Assembly (NCBI GenBank): GCA_910578645.1
Contig: CAJTQI010000004.1
Span: 241,275-305,274, forward strand
DNA from: an uncultured Lachnospiraceae bacterium
GTDB taxonomy: Bacteria; Bacillota; Clostridia; Lachnospirales; Lachnospiraceae
Direction of reading: 5' to 3'
Length of the DNA stretch: 64,000 nt
This document shows positions 25,101 to 33,042 of this stretch, in pieces. A model generated the notes under the pieces. That model was not told the DNA's origin. It ran no database searches and saw only the letters and a list, made by a program, of their open reading frames with translations. How positions within the stretch are numbered: the first letter of the stretch is position 1; every line of letters begins with the position of its first letter. Made by a program: the position numbers and the translations under genes.

Positions 25101-27149
25101 CCCGGTAAGACCCACTCCATTCTCTCTTGCCATATCAGTGAGAAACCCGTCCAGAATACGCCACACCGCCATAAATCCGTTGCCAAGCGCGTTGCCAAAT
25201 TCTTCCCACGGAATTTCCGTCACAAGTTTTCTAAGCCCGTCAGAAATCTTTCTTCCGAGTTTCTCAAAATCCAGACCGCCAACATCTACATCCGTAAGCT
25301 GATTAAATGCTCGTACAATATCCGTAATTCCCGCTCCGATTATCTGGCCGGCTTTTCCAAAATCTAGGTCTAACAGCTTGTTAAACACTGTAGAAATCGA
25401 TTCGGTAAATGCTGTTATTTTATTTCCCATATCCTGTCCGGCAGCGCTGTCCCACTTAAGCCCGTCATAAAGCCTGTCAAGTCCGAGATTAATCTTATCA
25501 ACAATCCAGTCAAGATTATCGCTCAGCGTATTAAGAGCATATGTTATTGATTCTAATATACCCTTGAATCCTTCTGTGATAACTGCCGATATTTTCCCAA
25601 AGTCAATCCGCTCAAAGATGCCTGCTATCGTATCTCCAATGCCATTGCCAAGTTGTGCCCAACCCGATAAGAGCGTATTTGAGTCTATACGCCACATATC
25701 CTCTATAAATCCATAAGCAATATGCCACGCCATCATGAATCCATTTCCAATGGCGTTCCCAAGTTCTGTCCAGTTGATTTCACCCACCATGCCCCGGAAT
25801 CCGACAGACAGCTTTTTCCCAAGGTTCTCGAAGTCAATGCCGCCGTCCCCAAGAAGAGCATTAATTGACGTCGTGATGAAGTTTATTCCGGCCCCGATAG
25901 TTTTTCCAAGTAATTCCCAATCAAGCCAGTCGACAAAAGAATTGAATACTTTTGCCAAGTTCTTAAGCGCCTGTTCTACTTTCGGAGTAATAAACATTAT
26001 CGCATCATATATTTTTCTTAATCCTATGTTTATTAATTCCGCTATTGTCTTGCCAAGCCCTTCCCAATCCTGCTTAAGGAAGGCATCCCTTATCATTTGC
26101 GCCCATTTATTTAGCGGAGCGTCATTCCCAATATTGGTAAAGTCGTCAAATCCTCCCAAGCCTATGTTGACATTCCCAACATCTTCCAACGAGTCTTTTA
26201 AATCCACCGATGCATCAGACAATATGTTCAGCTCATCAAATGGTAACGTAAGTAATTTTTTGTTAAGCTTCTCGCCTGCCTCTTGTGCCGCATTACCCAA
26301 ATCTCCCAGGTTCTCAGATGAATCTCCGATTCCTGCCATATCACCAACAGTGCCGGATATAGAGTTCTCTGGTTTATATCCGGTCAGAGTATCCATGAAG
26401 CCACAGAATGTTTTTGCAGCCTCCATGAATTTGCCCATAAGGGTATTTATCCATTGAACCGCAGGTAAAATAGCCGCTATGAGTCCCTGTCCAATAACAT
26501 ATGATATTGATTGTATATTTGACTCAAGAAGCTTCCATTGGTTTGCAAATGTAGCAATTTTCCTAAAAGACGACGCTGTATCCAATCCATTACCAGAGTG
26601 TGTAATTTTCTCAAAAGCTGCCGCCATATCGCCTGCAACACGGTTCATTGCATTCGACGCCTTAATTCCAATCTGGCTGATTTTGGAGAATGCGCCTATG
26701 TCAGTTGTTACAATGTTACTCATAGCTTTACCCATTGTCTCCGAAGCTTTGCTCGCCACTTTTGACATTGACTGTAATGATTTACCAATCGATTCAAATT
26801 CTGTGCCTGCCGGCTTTATAGATGCTGATACTCTGATACCCGTCGCCGAAAGCTTCTCTATAGCCTGTGCCATTCGGATGGTATTTTCACTGATTTTCCC
26901 TACAACCTCCATGGCATTCAACATTCCGCCCATGCTTTTCTTCATGATATCCATAGTTCCGGAAATGTTTTTTATTGTTTCTCCAAGGGAATCAAATGCT
27001 TTTTTCTGCTTTTCCAATCCCTTTATACTTGCATTAAAATTTAACGCCTTAGATAGTTTTCCAAGTTTACTGACTAACCTGTCAATCGCCTTATTTGTCT
27101 GATTTACTTCTGCTGATATTTTTATGTCAAGGGAATTTGTTTCCGCCAT
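22092..27149 (-). CDS. Tail tape measure protein
   Basis: 1685 residues, the longest gene of the window, directly after the chaperone genes as in non-contractile phage tails. The N-terminal ~250 residues are helical (SAEVNQTNKAIDRLVSKLGK...). Two ~100-residue modules (about 435-535 and 625-723) share LGNAxGNGFMxxW and GWxxLGxGIxDxIxG motifs. A Trp-rich helical tract follows (GIWxxIxxxA repeats, ~1060-1300), and the motif GIHSPS occurs three times (~1005, ~1350, ~1490). At about 0.15 nm per residue the tail would be near 250 nm, a family rule of thumb. No peptidase or lysozyme domain was recognised. The start has GGTGAG upstream. Confidence 0.9.
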   Translation of the reverse strand: MAETNSLDIKISAEVNQTNKAIDRLVSKLGKLSKALNFNASIKGLEKQKKAFDSLGETIKNISGTMDIMKKSMGGMLNAMEVVGKISENTIRMAQAIEKLSATGIRVSASIKPAGTEFESIGKSLQSMSKVASKASETMGKAMSNIVTTDIGAFSKISQIGIKASNAMNRVAGDMAAAFEKITHSGNGLDTASSFRKIATFANQWKLLESNIQSISYVIGQGLIAAILPAVQWINTLMGKFMEAAKTFCGFMDTLTGYKPENSISGTVGDMAGIGDSSENLGDLGNAAQEAGEKLNKKLLTLPFDELNILSDASVDLKDSLEDVGNVNIGLGGFDDFTNIGNDAPLNKWAQMIRDAFLKQDWEGLGKTIAELINIGLRKIYDAIMFITPKVEQALKNLAKVFNSFVDWLDWELLGKTIGAGINFITTSINALLGDGGIDFENLGKKLSVGFRGMVGEINWTELGNAIGNGFMMAWHIAYGFIEDMWRIDSNTLLSGWAQLGNGIGDTIAGIFERIDFGKISAVITEGFKGILESITYALNTLSDNLDWIVDKINLGLDRLYDGLKWDSAAGQDMGNKITAFTESISTVFNKLLDLDFGKAGQIIGAGITDIVRAFNQLTDVDVGGLDFEKLGRKISDGLRKLVTEIPWEEFGNALGNGFMAVWRILDGFLTDMARENGVGLTGWQELGKGIADSINGLFAKLDLSKISGVISELINGIFQLLQESVDDIRWNDIAENLSSGLNGLIDGIKWKENGQVLNNLLTEFLGMLLKATEDVRWEELGRQIGVFLSEIEWGKHFKTALDTALEVIGGLFDGFGQSSSGRIAEALAVGFTAFNVADVFSPLTEKILNQLGVEGPLAGVIAKGISILIGGLAATLVGGEEFIDAAFGILNGFLDDMINAVKDVDWGQVWNHIADATNAAFSNLPDVIGKITALAIELGGYLIAGLIEYFVSGEAIADLAEFGFNLIAGMVNGILTAIGGLGEALAAIGRILIGGLKELFGIHSPSTVMAEIGVNIMEGLINGIQSLFEGVVDMVKSVVDAVLGAWQGIQEQTEQVWNAVRGAVVSIWSGIRDKATELFNGISEFLKGVFEGIEEAWSGVWQFLGDFLSNTWNFITETARNVFGGIGEFLAKVFDTLSEIWCGIWEGLSEFLFGIWQTITDAAHFAFEGIGEFLSGLFDTVAGIWESIWITIHDVVTGIWNTIKETALSAFNTIKETVLNVWTNIKEKTDELWGAAKKFIEEAIDAIRGWIVEKLGYAADFIKNAWEAVSTKTQEVWEELKVFLFEFIPNMVEKIVGFFAELPDKMFEIAKNIVTGFINGIVGFAETAYGKVKEFAGGIVDKVKGVLGIHSPSKVFEELGSNTVQGYIDGFEQNAGKVTDSAKRVAESSIQAFDGTDKEFNYIGSNMVGSLDAGITAEMQGIRDAMMTLMESIRASFYGLNANYQDIGNNLMHGFINGINNMMGSVQDVMFNVANSITGRFRDALGIHSPSTVFAELGNYSIQGYVKGMSSGDGLIRSAATGIAGEAMAALEKAGDFGSAGASMMDSLISSLEKADISKAGGEISNRFADGISIGSINATMDTPDSIITHNTESLLRQRMEYSGEINERSSLIADGHFAEVIEEAAYRGFSRANSENGEQESLLRELIDAVREGKTISIDGRELASISKERNERNGFDFRTVPV

Positions 27150-27277
27150 ATTCTCACCGTCCTCTACGTTTTAATAAGCACCGAACAACCCTACTAAGCG
27201 CTGCCTCTTCGCTGTTCAGGTTATGGATTTTCGGTGCAACGACAAAACGGCAGGATTGAAACCCGTGCCGCTCTAAA

Positions 27278-27640
27278 TTATATTTTGTTCAACTCAAAGT
27301 TCGCCTGCATAACCTTTAATATCATATATTGTCGGTTTCTTTCTGCCTGCGCTTTTTCCTCTTCTGTCAATTTTCGCTGCGCTTCTGTAAATTTCCCTTC
27401 TGTTATCGGTTTATCTATATAGCATGTTTTGGGTTTGTTTGAAAAACAATGTTCTATCGCAAATGCCATAGCGGATATGCCGTAGCTTCCAAACCAAGAC
27501 CACATTTCCCGGTCTCTTTCTTTCTGTTTTTCCCTATACCAAAGTGATATTACCTTTATGACATGTGGATTCATGTTCCAAAAGTCATTCCATGTCACGC
27601 CCATAGCGTTTGCCATGGGAAACCACTCGTTTTCAAACAA
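27278..27640 (-). CDS. Tail assembly chaperone, frameshift-extended part (gpT-like)
   Basis: The frame is -1 relative to the upstream chaperone gene and is open from before 27739 to 27278 with no stop. The reading before 27640 is ELKYGTLRELFENEWFPMAN and so on, so it is best expressed as a fusion through the T7 slip site at 27733-27739, giving a product of ~245 residues. A TTG at 27640 is the first possible independent start but has no ribosome site. MANAMGVTWNDFWNMNPHVI and VISLWYREKQKERDREMW fit the extension that recruits the tape measure protein in phage tails. Confidence 0.7.
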   Translation of the reverse strand: MFENEWFPMANAMGVTWNDFWNMNPHVIKVISLWYREKQKERDREMWSWFGSYGISAMAFAIEHCFSNKPKTCYIDKPITEGKFTEAQRKLTEEEKAQAERNRQYMILKVMQANFELNKI

Positions 27641-27660
27641 TTCTCTTAATGTTCCGTACT

Positions 27661-28014
27661 TTAGTTCCCGTCTGCTGTCTGCTCCTGTGTTTCCTCGTCT
27701 TCCTGATTCTCCGCCGTCTCTTGCAGAGCGCGAAAAAAATCAGATTTTTCCATTGCCTCTGACATGGCGTTTGTCACATCCTCGAAGGAGCCGCCCTTGA
27801 CAATGTGCTCCTGCATCTCTCTGCCTGCAAACTTTTTACCCTTCCCTGCGCAAAATGCGAAATACGCCCGAACCATAGACATGGGCCTTTCATTTGCCTT
27901 TTCAAGTGAAATCCCCATGTCCTCCAAGTCGCATACAAGGTTGAAGTCAAATTCTTTTGATTTGTATTCTTTTCCGTTTATTGTAAATGTGTTCATCTTC
28001 TCCTCCATTCCCAA
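27661..28014 (-). CDS. Tail assembly chaperone (gpG-like)
   Basis: 117 residues: MNTFTINGKEYKSKEFDFNL, VCDLEDMGISLEKANERPMS, AGREMQEHIVKGGSFEDVTN, ending in an acidic Glu/Gln-rich tail. An in-frame ATG at 27996 (MNTFTING) follows GGAGAAG and is the likely start. The layout and acidic tail match the short tail chaperone encoded before the tape measure gene. Codons GAT TTT TTT CGC place a perfect T TTT TTT slip heptamer in phase about 30 codons before the stop. Confidence 0.75.
   Translation of the reverse strand: MGMEEKMNTFTINGKEYKSKEFDFNLVCDLEDMGISLEKANERPMSMVRAYFAFCAGKGKKFAGREMQEHIVKGGSFEDVTNAMSEAMEKSDFFRALQETAENQEDEETQEQTADGN
27733..27739 (-). promoter_or_regulatory. Programmed -1 frameshift site of the tail chaperone genes
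   Basis: Minus-strand TTTTTTT, read in zero frame as GA T TTT TTT CGC, so both tRNAs can slip back by one and re-pair fully. The -1 frame is open from here to 27278. Conserved -1 frameshifting between these two chaperone genes is established for long-tailed phages. Confidence 0.7.
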
Positions 28015-28064
28015 GCGTCACAAATTTCTGGTTGAAAAATTCTTTCACTGTTTCCCTGGGAAAG

Positions 28065-28086
28065 GGGGCGGCATTTTTACCGCCCC
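28065..28086 (-). terminator. GC-rich hairpin between tail tube and chaperone genes
   Basis: GGGGCGG / CCGCCCC with an 8-nt loop and no T run. It could lower downstream transcription so that the abundant tube protein is made in excess over the chaperones (inference). Confidence 0.45.
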
Positions 28087-28106
28087 AATCTCCCATACCA
28101 AATAGC

Positions 28107-28605
28107 TTACGGTTCCGTCGGCGATACAACAGGGTTCGGAACCGGTTCAACAACCGCCGAATCTCCAATATAATCCGCGATGGTCATGTTCATCTCAACC
28201 GTTAAGAGTCCGTTTTGTGCAAACTCCGGCTGCGGAATCACTGACGGGGGCTCCGCGATTACCCAGAAAGAATCCGTAAGTCCGGGAATCACAGTCTGGA
28301 ACCACAATCCCTGCAAACTGGTAAGGCTCTTGAACGCCGCAATGACCGCCTTCCACTCCTTAATCGTCTGTAATGTTTACTGTTACCGGGAACGAACCGC
28401 CTGTGTCTCCTCTGCCCTTAATGTTCCTTGTCAGCAAATCTTCCAACGCGCTTGCGTCAATTACTTCATCCGTAATCGAAATGCCGCCAATTGTGTTGAT
28501 TCTGTCAAGCAATGTCATTTCTGTCGGTTTTGCTCCCTCTTTACTGTTCCCTCCAATGCCATACGAAAATGTTATACCGTTTGTTGATACACCAGCTTGT
28601 GCCAT
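28107..28605 (-). pseudogene. Tail tube protein gene with a frameshift
   Basis: The first frame starts at 28605 (GGAAGG upstream): MAQAGVSTNGITFSYGIGGN, LLDRINTIGGISITDEVIDA, RNIKGRGDTGGSFPVTVN, then stops at 28360. A second frame, +1 shifted, continues without a gap: LQTIKEWKAVIAAFKSLTSL, QGLWFQTVIPGLTDSFWVIA, to 28107. Joined, they make a ~166-residue tail tube protein in the right place before the chaperones. The break lies at ACAGACGATTAAGG; loss of one GACGA from a 5-nt tandem pair would explain it, giving GACGAGACGATTAAG in the parent. Sequencing error or recoding cannot be excluded. Confidence 0.7.
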
Positions 28606-28770
28606 ATCTTATTACCTTCCTTTCCTGTTTATCACCATAAAAAAAGTTGTTTTTCAAAATTCCCTTTACTCTTGAGAGTCTCTGGCTTTACGAGCTATCA
28701 AACATATGTATCACCACCTGCCTTTCCAATATGCCTTTTTCCACCGCCATCCAATGATTCATAAATGATT

Positions 28771-29034
28771 TTACTTCTGCACCTGTTTCCATACCTGGTT
28801 TACGCCTGTGCTTGCAAGACCGCTGACAATACCGACTGCGATAGCGTTCAGAATATCATGTGCAGGGAAATCCGGCATAATGAACATTCCGACCACACCC
28901 AGGATACCGCCGCATACACCGACAATCGCCGGAATCGTTTCGTCTCTTATCTGCGGAATCATCTTAGCCCCATGGCCAATAAGGTACGTGATAACCGTAA
29001 TTGCAATAATTGTTCCAAGTTCTCCGATATCCAT
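28771..29034 (-). CDS. Phage holin
   Basis: About 87 residues from the ATG at 29034 (MDIGELGTIIAITVITYLIG), with AAAGGAGG ~11 nt upstream. Three hydrophobic segments (GTIIAITVITYLIG; TIPAIVGVCGGILGVVGMFIM; ILNAIAVGIVSGLASTG) and a C-terminal NQVWKQVQK match small phage holins (Phage_holin_5_2-like). Holins open the membrane for the lysin. It lies at the head of the tail operon, far from the lysin, as in pyocin clusters where the holin precedes tail genes. Confidence 0.8.
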   Translation of the reverse strand: MDIGELGTIIAITVITYLIGHGAKMIPQIRDETIPAIVGVCGGILGVVGMFIMPDFPAHDILNAIAVGIVSGLASTGVNQVWKQVQK

Positions 29035-29074
29035 TGTTTTTTTGTCCTCCTTTCCATAAGGTTCATTCCCAATC

Positions 29075-29108
29075 AAAAAGACACCACCGTGCCGTGTGAT
29101 GTCTTTTT
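29075..29108. terminator. Bidirectional terminator between DUF1492 regulator and holin
   Basis: AAAAAGACACCAC pairs with GTGATGTCTTTTT around CGTGCCGT, with T runs on both strands. It separates the regulator from the rest of the tail operon. Confidence 0.75.
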
Positions 29109-29185
29109 ATTCGGGGAGGGAACTATCAATGAAAACCTTTGTTTGTTTTTCTAGTATAACTATATCAAAACTTCAACAGGACATT

Positions 29186-29626
29186 CTAGGACACATCTTT
29201 ATTATCAAGATAGAATTTTCCATATCTTTTCTCAAACTCCTGTAATGCCCTTGCATGAAGCCTTGTTATGTTTCTAAATGAATAATCCATATCCGCAGCG
29301 ATTTTCTCAAAAGTCTTTTTTTCTATGTACCTTAAAAATAAAACGTCATAATGAGTTTCATCCTCCATACTGTCAATCTGTGCAATAATTTTATTTTTCT
29401 TATCTGCATATTCATCTACCAGTTTATTAATGTTTTCTTCCATCGATTCAATTTTGCAAAATGCCGTACCGATTTTGTCATGGTTTGGCGTAGTCTGCAC
29501 TCTTTCCCCCTTTGGCATGGCGGATAATCCGTATGCTAATTCCTTCAGCTGTGCCAACTCCGTCAATTTATTTTTTATCATCCGGTCAAGCCTGCTTATC
29601 TGTGATAAATATTCCTGTGTTGTCAT
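29186..29626 (-). CDS. DUF1492 sigma-like transcription regulator
   Basis: 146 residues from the ATG at 29626, which has AAGGAGG 9 nt upstream. An N-terminal helical part (TTQEYLSQISRLDRMIKNKL...) is followed by a sigma-70 region-4-like helix-turn-helix at the C-terminus (DVLFLRYIEKKTFEKIAADM, DYSFRNITRLHARALQEFEK). Proteins of this kind switch on late genes in phages of Gram-positive bacteria. It is the first gene of the island, behind a strong promoter (29772-29800). It probably controls the tail genes, but its target is not shown by sequence. Confidence 0.75.
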   Translation of the reverse strand: MTTQEYLSQISRLDRMIKNKLTELAQLKELAYGLSAMPKGERVQTTPNHDKIGTAFCKIESMEENINKLVDEYADKKNKIIAQIDSMEDETHYDVLFLRYIEKKTFEKIAADMDYSFRNITRLHARALQEFEKRYGKFYLDNKDVS

Positions 29627-29670
29627 ATATATCATCCTCCTTAGATTAGTTTTCCTAATTACACAAAAAT

Positions 29671-29708
29671 AACCCGGAAAGCCTTGATAGCGCCAAGACC
29701 TCCGGGTT
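29671..29708. terminator. Terminator between the tail island and azlD
   Basis: AACCCGGA pairs with TCCGGGTT; the inner part also pairs (GCC with GGC on the other strand). T runs flank both sides. It lies 178 bp after the azlD stop. Confidence 0.6.
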
Positions 29709-29771
29709 TTATGTTTCCCTCTGCAATTTCATCTTAAAAGTAAAAATTATATCATTTATTAAATTGTTATT

Positions 29772-29800
29772 AATCTAGCATAGATTCACTTATCTGTCAA
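29772..29800 (-). promoter_or_regulatory. Promoter of the tail island
   Basis: Minus strand: perfect -35 TTGACA at 29795-29800, 17-bp spacer, extended -10 TGC-TAGATT at 29772-29777. A second TATAAT follows ~25 bp downstream. No LexA-type palindrome was seen nearby. Confidence 0.7.
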
Positions 29801-29885
29801 CGATGTATTTATAAAACAGCATCAAAGAACAAACACCAAAAACATCACCCCATTTTTCCATAAGCAACGTTTCGTATTTCTATTT

Positions 29886-30212
29886 TCATATAAATAAATT
29901 CTGCACAAGAACCATATAAAAAACCGTCCCACCTGCAATGCTAAGCAGGGTATTTCTCTTCCACTTATGTAAGATAAAAATGAATACGATGGCAATTAAC
30001 TCAGGCAGAGCGTGATAGTCAGTAAAAAACGCATCTTTCAGACAATAAACCACCAACAGGCCGATAACCGCATGAGGAAGGACAGTGCCAAGCCAGGTGA
30101 CATATTCCGGCGGCGTCTTCCCCTCCGGAAAAATAACAAACGGAAGAAATCTGGTCAGTATCGTCCCCGCCATAACGGCGATGATAGTTATAATACTTTG
30201 CACAGTCGTCAT
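29886..30212 (-). CDS. azlD: Branched-chain amino acid export subunit AzlD
   Basis: 108 residues, four hydrophobic segments. [39 protein letters not shown] and [20 protein letters not shown] are typical of AzlD. With AzlC it forms a small two-protein exporter of branched-chain amino acids (and toxic analogues). It follows azlC with a 1-bp gap. It is the last gene of a ligA-azlC-azlD unit. Confidence 0.9.
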   Translation of the reverse strand: MTTVQSIITIIAVMAGTILTRFLPFVIFPEGKTPPEYVTWLGTVLPHAVIGLLVVYCLKDAFFTDYHALPELIAIVFIFILHKWKRNTLLSIAGGTVFYMVLVQNLFI

Positions 30213-30213
30213 C

Positions 30214-30900
30214 TTAATCCCCCTTACGCTTTTTCCTTCTACCCAATGTAAAACACAAGATAATCAACGCCATTGCAGGTAAAATAAAACGGCCGCTCCC
30301 AAACACTGCCAGGCAAAGCAAGGAACATCCAAGCCCCGTAAGTGCAGACCCGTGCTCTTTGCTCCCTTCCCACTGGCCAAGAAACATCACCACAAATAAC
30401 GCCGTCATCACAAATTCGATACCTTTCGTGTCGAACTTAATAATATATCCAAGCACAGCGCCAAGGGTTGCGCCGGCCACCCAATAAGCCTGGTTGAGCA
30501 GAGTCACAAAAAACATAAACCACCCTTTGTCCACATCCTCCGGCGGCTCCACGCTGCAATTGACCGTAAAAGACTCGTCGCACATTCCGTATATCAAATA
30601 GAACTTTTTCCACCCTACATTCCTATATCTTCCTAACATGGAAATTCCGTAAAACAGATGTCTCGCATTTACCATCAAGGCAAGAAAAAACGCGTAGGCA
30701 GGATGAAATGCCGACAACAACAGATTAACCGTCACGAATTCCATAGAGCCGGCGAAAATAAAAAGGCTCATCAGCATAGGATAAAAAACGGAAAACCCTT
30801 TGCTGCGCATTAAAAAACCATAGGACATCCCAAGAAACAGAAATCCAACCGCTATCGGTATCGTATAAGGCAAAGCCGTCCGGAACGCTTTTTTCTTCAC
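30214..30900 (-). CDS. azlC: Branched-chain amino acid export subunit AzlC
   Basis: 228 residues with 5-7 membrane segments. [38 protein letters not shown] and [16 protein letters not shown] are AzlC signatures. The ATG overlaps the ligA stop by 4 nt, so translation is coupled to the ligase gene, an unusual partner. Confidence 0.92.
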   Translation of the reverse strand: MKKKAFRTALPYTIPIAVGFLFLGMSYGFLMRSKGFSVFYPMLMSLFIFAGSMEFVTVNLLLSAFHPAYAFFLALMVNARHLFYGISMLGRYRNVGWKKFYLIYGMCDESFTVNCSVEPPEDVDKGWFMFFVTLLNQAYWVAGATLGAVLGYIIKFDTKGIEFVMTALFVVMFLGQWEGSKEHGSALTGLGCSLLCLAVFGSGRFILPAMALIILCFTLGRRKKRKGD

Positions 30901-32918
30901 AGATATTCCTCCATAAACGCTTCTTCCGATATGATGCGCACGCCTAACTCTTTGGCCTTTTTATTTTTAGCCGACTGTGACATTGTGTCATTATTAATTA
31001 AACATGTCGTTTTACCCGTGACGCTGCCTGTCACCTTGCCTCCCCGGTCTTCTATCTCTGCTTTCAGCGCATTACGGTTCTCATAATGCTCCAGGCTGCC
31101 GGTGATGACAAAACTCATCCCTTTAAGCGTCTGTGCCCCCTCATCCACTGTCTCCTGTGTAATCTGAAGCTCCTCAAGCAGACCTCCAAGCTGCTGCGCT
31201 TTATCCTTATCATGGAAAAAGTCATAAATTCCTGTCGCAATCACTTCGCCGATACCGTCTATATCGCTCAATTCTTCCACAGAGGCTGCCCGCAGGTCAT
31301 CTAATGAAAAGTTAAAATATCTGCACAAAACCCTCGCATTCGCCACACCCACATTCTCAATGCCAAGTCCGTAAACCACTCTTGGAAGCGTCGTATTCCT
31401 GGCCTTCTCAATACTCTCCATCAGATTCCCATAGGACTTCTCACCAAAGCCCTCCATCTGTGTAATTTCCTCCTCATACCGGCTAAGCTTGAACAAATCC
31501 GCAAACTCATGCAAGAATCCCCTCGCAAGAAACTTCTCCAAGGTAGACTCCGACAATCCATCCACATTCAGCGCATCCCTACTCACAAACAGAGTGAAGG
31601 CTTTAATCTTCTTCGCATCACAGGCGGGATTGTTACAGTAAAGCGACTGCACATCGTTGACCTGCCGCACCTGCGTAGGCTGTCCGCAAACCGGACAAAC
31701 TTCCGGAATCTCCAACGTATCGCTCTGTGTCAGGTTTTCGGCAATCTGTGGGATAATCATATTGGCCTTATAAACCGTAATACGGTCGCCGATGCCAAGT
31801 TTTAACCCCCTGACAATACTGATATTATGCACCGAAGCACGACTGACGGTCGTACCTTCCAATTCCACCGGCTCAAAAATGGCCACCGGATTAATCAACC
31901 CCGTACGGCTGGCGCTCCATTCCATCTCCTTAAGCACTGTCTCGCACAGTTCGTCCGCCCACTTAAAAGCAATCGAATCCCTGGGAAACTTCGCCGTCCG
32001 TCCAAGAGACTCCCCATAGGCAATGTCCTCATAGGTTAATACCAGTCCGTCCGAAGGAATATCGTAACTTTGTACATGCTGCTCAAAATAAGCAACCTCC
32101 TCCTCAATTGTGTCAGGATTTACAAGACGGTACTCCACCACATCAAATCCCTGTCTTGTAAGAAACTCAAATTGCACCGCTCTGGAATTGTGAAAATCCT
32201 CATCATCAGCCCTGACAAGGCTGAATGCATAGAAGTTCACATTCCGTGAAGCCGTAATCTCATTGTTGAGCTGCCGCACGGAACCGCTGCACAAATTTCT
32301 CGGATTCTTGTACTTCGCCTCCACATCTTCTATCTGACCGTTAATCCGCCCAAACTCACTGTAAGTAATTACGGCCTCCCCCCGCAGGATAAGCTCACCC
32401 TGATAAGGAATCGACACAGGCACATTCTTAAATACCTTGGCGTTATTGGTAATAACTTCCCCCACTTCGCCATTGCCCCTCGTGACAGCTTTCACAAGCT
32501 GCCCTCCGGAATAGGTCAGAACAATTGTTAGGCCATCCAATTTCCAGGAAAGCAAACCTTCCCTGCCATCTAACCAATCGTGCAACTCTTCTCTGCTCTT
32601 GGTCTTGGCCAAAGATAACATGGGTTTTTCATGTTTTTCCTTAGGTAACTCATCCACCGCTTCATAGCCCACATGTGCAGTAGGGCTATTAGCAATAATA
32701 ACACCCGTTCTCTTCTCCAATCCCATCAATTCATCATAGAGACGGTCGTATTCAAAGTTGCTCATGATTTCCGTATTCTGCGCATAATAAGCCCTGGAAG
32801 CCTGATTTAAAAGAGAAACAAGTTCTTTCATCCGGCCCACCACGTCTTCTGGCGCTTTCATTTCTGCCGTCACACTCTCTACTGTTTTGTTTTCCGTCGT
32901 CTTGTTTTCATTTCCCAT
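30897..32918 (-). CDS. ligA: NAD-dependent DNA ligase LigA
   Basis: 673 residues, full length. The adenylation site is Lys126 in SWKLDGL, followed by TRGNGEVGEVITNN and RGEAVI. The OB fold, a four-cysteine zinc finger (CPVCGQPTQ...YCNNPACDAKK), helix-hairpin-helix repeats (LSDIDGIGEVIATGI) and a C-terminal BRCT domain (LKGMSFVITGSLEHYENRN) follow in order. It seals nicks in replication and repair. The first ~25 residues are an extra charged leader; the ribosome site before 32918 is weak (AAGAGAA). Confidence 0.96.
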   Translation of the reverse strand: MGNENKTTENKTVESVTAEMKAPEDVVGRMKELVSLLNQASRAYYAQNTEIMSNFEYDRLYDELMGLEKRTGVIIANSPTAHVGYEAVDELPKEKHEKPMLSLAKTKSREELHDWLDGREGLLSWKLDGLTIVLTYSGGQLVKAVTRGNGEVGEVITNNAKVFKNVPVSIPYQGELILRGEAVITYSEFGRINGQIEDVEAKYKNPRNLCSGSVRQLNNEITASRNVNFYAFSLVRADDEDFHNSRAVQFEFLTRQGFDVVEYRLVNPDTIEEEVAYFEQHVQSYDIPSDGLVLTYEDIAYGESLGRTAKFPRDSIAFKWADELCETVLKEMEWSASRTGLINPVAIFEPVELEGTTVSRASVHNISIVRGLKLGIGDRITVYKANMIIPQIAENLTQSDTLEIPEVCPVCGQPTQVRQVNDVQSLYCNNPACDAKKIKAFTLFVSRDALNVDGLSESTLEKFLARGFLHEFADLFKLSRYEEEITQMEGFGEKSYGNLMESIEKARNTTLPRVVYGLGIENVGVANARVLCRYFNFSLDDLRAASVEELSDIDGIGEVIATGIYDFFHDKDKAQQLGGLLEELQITQETVDEGAQTLKGMSFVITGSLEHYENRNALKAEIEDRGGKVTGSVTGKTTCLINNDTMSQSAKNKKAKELGVRIISEEAFMEEYL

Positions 32919-33042
32919 TTTTCTATTCTCTTTATTCTCTTATTTTTCTAATGCCAACTTTCCTTTCCCGGACACTTTCCAGGATTAAATAACTATCGTT
33001 CTAATTATATCCACAGGGACATCCGCCATATTCTGCCGACAC

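Larger units (their letters stand above)
7585..29800 (-). mobile_element. Tail-only phage-like island (putative F-type tailocin or tail remnant)
   Basis: A continuous minus-strand block holding regulator, holin, tail tube, tail chaperones with a frameshift site, tape measure, distal tail, hub, fibre-like proteins and GH25 lysin. No gene for capsid, portal, terminase, head protease, contractile sheath, integrase, excisionase or replication is present, and the flanks (SSB gene, azlD) are ordinary. This composition fits non-contractile phage-tail-like bacteriocins such as F-pyocins and Listeria monocin. The holin sits at the start of the operon rather than beside the lysin, which is unlike a simple right-arm prophage remnant. 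No att repeats were seen. Confidence 0.75.

Noticed and set aside
26479..27102. 207-codon open frame antisense to the tape measure gene
   Set aside because: It mirrors the codon pattern of the tape measure gene, has no ribosome site and no recognisable domain; the same holds for 23335-24000.
27249..27264. GGATTGAAAC-like sequence resembling the end of a CRISPR repeat
   Set aside because: It occurs once, with no regular spacing and no cas gene.
29640..29885. LexA/SOS box controlling the tail island
   Set aside because: No GAAC-N4-GTTC type palindrome was found near the promoter.
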